6,538 nt of DNA from Oscillospiraceae bacterium (GTDB lineage: Bacteria > Bacillota > Clostridia > Oscillospirales > Acutalibacteraceae), in the NCBI GenBank assembly GCA_003517915.1, contig DOZQ01000218.1, forward strand, positions 12,708 through 19,245, given 5' to 3'. A model generated the notes under the pieces. The model saw nothing but the letters and a program-made list of their open reading frames with translations. It did no database searches and had not been told where the DNA came from. Shown piece after piece: positions 4,987-6,538 of this stretch. A program made the translations under genes and the position numbers. Position 1 is the stretch's first letter, and the number at the start of each line of letters is the position of its first letter.

Positions 4987-5642
4987 TATTTATCTTCTAC
5001 GGTATTTTCCGCACACAGCTTCTCTCCCAGCGCGGCGGCTTTTTTGCAGTCTTCGACAAAAACGGTTTCGCGGCGCTTTAGGCGCTTCGCTCCGTCGAAC
5101 AAGGTCATGGCGTATTTGCTGTAATCGTCAAACTGATAGGTGGAGGTTACCAAAAGGGTTTTACAGCTGCCAAAGATGCGTGTCATCAGCTTTTGATTCT
5201 GTCTGAACACCCGGTTATATCCGGTAAACGGCAGGCCGGCCGCCGGGACGTTCATGGTGTAAATGAACGCCGTGTTTATTTTTTTGCCGAATAAAGACGG
5301 CTTGCCTTCATATGAGCTGTAAGGGAACAGCAGGCGCTCCATAAACGATCTTACTTCGCCTGTCACATCGGCAAAATAAATTGGTGAACCCAATATGAGG
5401 GCGTCGCATTTACAGATTTTCTCAAGCACCGGTGTTAATTCATCCTTCATCGCGCATTTATCGAGGATTACACCCTTTCGCTTGCAGGCAAAGCAGCTGG
5501 TACAGCCACTGAATCCTATATCGTATAGATTTATAAGCTCGGTTTCGGCGCCCGCGACCGAAGCGCCCTCCAGACATTTTTCGAGTAAGATATGCGTATT
5601 CCAATTCTTTCGCGGGCTGCCGTTTACGGCGATAACTTTCAA
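4986..5642 (-). CDS. NADPH-dependent FMN reductase / iron-sulfur flavoprotein family (218 aa)
   Basis: A flavodoxin-fold oxidoreductase (PF03358). The N-terminus MKVIAVNGSPRKNWNTHILLEKCLEGA (1-27) carries the GSPRK-x-x-N-T loop that binds FMN phosphate, and LILGSPIYFADVTGEVRSFMERLL (82-105) is the second flavin-contact loop. Between them is GCTSCFACKRKGVILDKCAMKDEL: Cys47, Cys50 and Cys53 in a C-x2-C-x2-C motif, with Cys63 as a possible fourth ligand. This pattern is typical of clostridial Isf-like proteins, in which it holds a 4Fe-4S cluster. The start is TTG at 5642 with AAGGGAG and a 9-nt spacer; no ATG or GTG is available, since the same frame meets the upstream gene's stop at 5664. It is 21 nt downstream of the methyltransferase and overlaps the Cdd1-like gene by one base. 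The electron partner is unknown. Confidence 0.9.
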   Translation of the reverse strand: MKVIAVNGSPRKNWNTHILLEKCLEGASVAGAETELINLYDIGFSGCTSCFACKRKGVILDKCAMKDELTPVLEKICKCDALILGSPIYFADVTGEVRSFMERLLFPYSSYEGKPSLFGKKINTAFIYTMNVPAAGLPFTGYNRVFRQNQKLMTRIFGSCKTLLVTSTYQFDDYSKYAMTLFDGAKRLKRRETVFVEDCKKAAALGEKLCAENTVEDK

Positions 5643-5663
5643 TTTATATATCTCCCTTCTCGA

Positions 5664-6461
5664 TTATAAATCTTTTTTCAGCAGCCAGGTGACGCACTCA
5701 ATCGTGTTTTCAATATCGTCGTACTCACTCTGCTGTCCGCGCACATAACCGTCAAAAAAGGCCTTCTTGTCGGGATATTTCAGGATAAGCTCGTTTGCCC
5801 TCGCGGTTATAAACGCCATGCCGGTCTCGCTGTCGCCCGAAGCGGGAGTTTCGTTATCATCGTCCGAAACCGTTTCGATCAGCGTAAGGCCGGCTTCAAT
5901 GAATAATTCCGACCACTGCCGTTCGGTCAGAAGCTCGTAGCCGGCGCTTTTAACGTCACTTTGTTTTACGCCGTCGGGCAGATATCCCTCGTCAATCAAT
6001 ATGTATCCGCCCGGCCTTATAACACTTTTCAGCTTACCGAGCATCTGCGCGGGTTCACCAAGAACAATACTCGCCGCCCCGTAGATAACAATATCATAAT
6101 CCCTTTCGTTTTTTACCGCCTCGTTGATATCGCCGGATATGAACTCGCACAGCCCGGCGACATTGTGCTCGGCCGCTTTTTGCCCGGCATAGGCTATAAA
6201 TTCCGGCAATATATCAATGCCCTTGACCCTGATATTTAATTTTTCGGCAAGCTTTACTGACACCGCGCCCTTGCCGCAGGCCAAATCCAGCACTCTGGTT
6301 TCGGGCGACAGCTGTACATGGCTTTTTATCAGCCGGAGCATCACCTCGGGGTCGCTGCCCAGCTCCCAGAAATCCTGAAGCAGGTAGGGAAGAAAGGGCA
6401 GCAACTCGGTAGTGTCGGCACTAAGTGAGGTGGCCAGTGTTTCCTTGGTTTCGTTTTTCAT
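5664..6461 (-). CDS. Class I SAM-dependent methyltransferase (265 aa)
   Basis: A Rossmann-fold methyltransferase. RVLDLACGKGAVSVKLAEKL (56-75) is motif I, which binds S-adenosylmethionine; GIDILPEF (81-88) supplies the acidic residue (Asp83) for the ribose. DYDIVIYGAASIVLGEP is the motif IV region, and KSVIRPGGYILIDEGYL is the post-motif strand typical of the UbiE/Methyltransf_25 kind that act on small molecules. The N-terminal helix (LLPFLPYLLQDFWELGSDP) and C-terminal tail probably form the substrate lid. The longest frame starts at 6503, but ATG at 6461 is chosen because AAGGAG (6476..6471) lies 9 nt before it. It is the first gene of the run seen in this window; no convincing promoter was found in the 77 nt left upstream. 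The substrate cannot be told. Confidence 0.88.
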   Translation of the reverse strand: MKNETKETLATSLSADTTELLPFLPYLLQDFWELGSDPEVMLRLIKSHVQLSPETRVLDLACGKGAVSVKLAEKLNIRVKGIDILPEFIAYAGQKAAEHNVAGLCEFISGDINEAVKNERDYDIVIYGAASIVLGEPAQMLGKLKSVIRPGGYILIDEGYLPDGVKQSDVKSAGYELLTERQWSELFIEAGLTLIETVSDDDNETPASGDSETGMAFITARANELILKYPDKKAFFDGYVRGQQSEYDDIENTIECVTWLLKKDL

Positions 6462-6538
6462 TTTGTGTTTCTCCTTGTTATTATCAATTTTTCTAAAAAA
6501 CATTGTGACGTAATACTCATTCCAAGTTAGAACATAGA

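Noticed and set aside
6462..6538. Promoter for the operon head
   Set aside because: TTGGAA and several AT-rich hexamers occur, but no -35/-10 pair with good spacing was found. The promoter may lie outside the window.
1..6538. CRISPR array, insertion sequence, tRNA, rRNA or integrase site
   Set aside because: No regularly spaced repeats, transposase frames, terminal inverted repeats or tRNA-like cloverleaf were seen on either strand.

Overview
The window looks like a chromosomal segment of a Gram-positive, clostridial-type bacterium. Supporting signs are a DUF1292 (YrzB-like) gene, a probable Firmicutes-type 6S RNA, strong AGGAGG-type ribosome binding sites, frequent GTG or TTG starts, and several proteins of kinds common in anaerobic Clostridia (Cdd1-type HhH protein, CxxCxxC flavoprotein, half-size TauE/SafE permeases). 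I cannot name a species. No mobile element, CRISPR array, tRNA or rRNA is visible. All confident genes are on the minus strand.

Left part (1-1360). Two consecutive half-size TauE/SafE membrane proteins run off the left edge. Upstream of them is a perfect 14-bp hairpin, then a ~200-nt structured RNA with its own sigma-A promoter (probably 6S RNA), then a monocistronic DUF1292 gene with a near-consensus promoter.

Middle (1360-2140). This stretch of about 780 bases has no convincing protein gene. It does have an exactly consensus promoter (TTGACA-17-TATAAT) on the plus strand, and about 600 nt later a strong intrinsic terminator on the same strand. It is either an undescribed non-coding transcript or the remains of a decayed gene, and it is the least explained part of the window.

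Right part (2141-6461). A GyrI-like effector-binding protein has its own promoter, which contains a dyad. Upstream of it lies a tight seven-gene minus-strand run, in order of transcription: SAM methyltransferase, FMN/Fe-S-type reductase, Cdd1-like HhH protein, PNPOx-like flavin protein, GNAT acetyltransferase, 3-methyladenine DNA glycosylase I (Tag), and an alkyltransferase-like protein of the MGMT family. Junctions are overlaps of 1-4 nt or gaps of 3-21 nt, so co-transcription is very likely. The last two genes form a DNA-alkylation repair pair: Tag excises 3-methyladenine, and the MGMT-like protein has PWWR in place of the catalytic PCHR, as in non-catalytic alkyltransferase-like (ATL) proteins. 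What the upstream enzymes contribute is not evident from sequence. They may be stress or detoxification functions collected in one operon.

Several starts were moved inward from the longest open frame because a good ribosome binding site lies inside it: TauE/SafE half to 482, DUF1292 to 1277, MGMT-like to 3166, Tag to 3779, methyltransferase to 6461.
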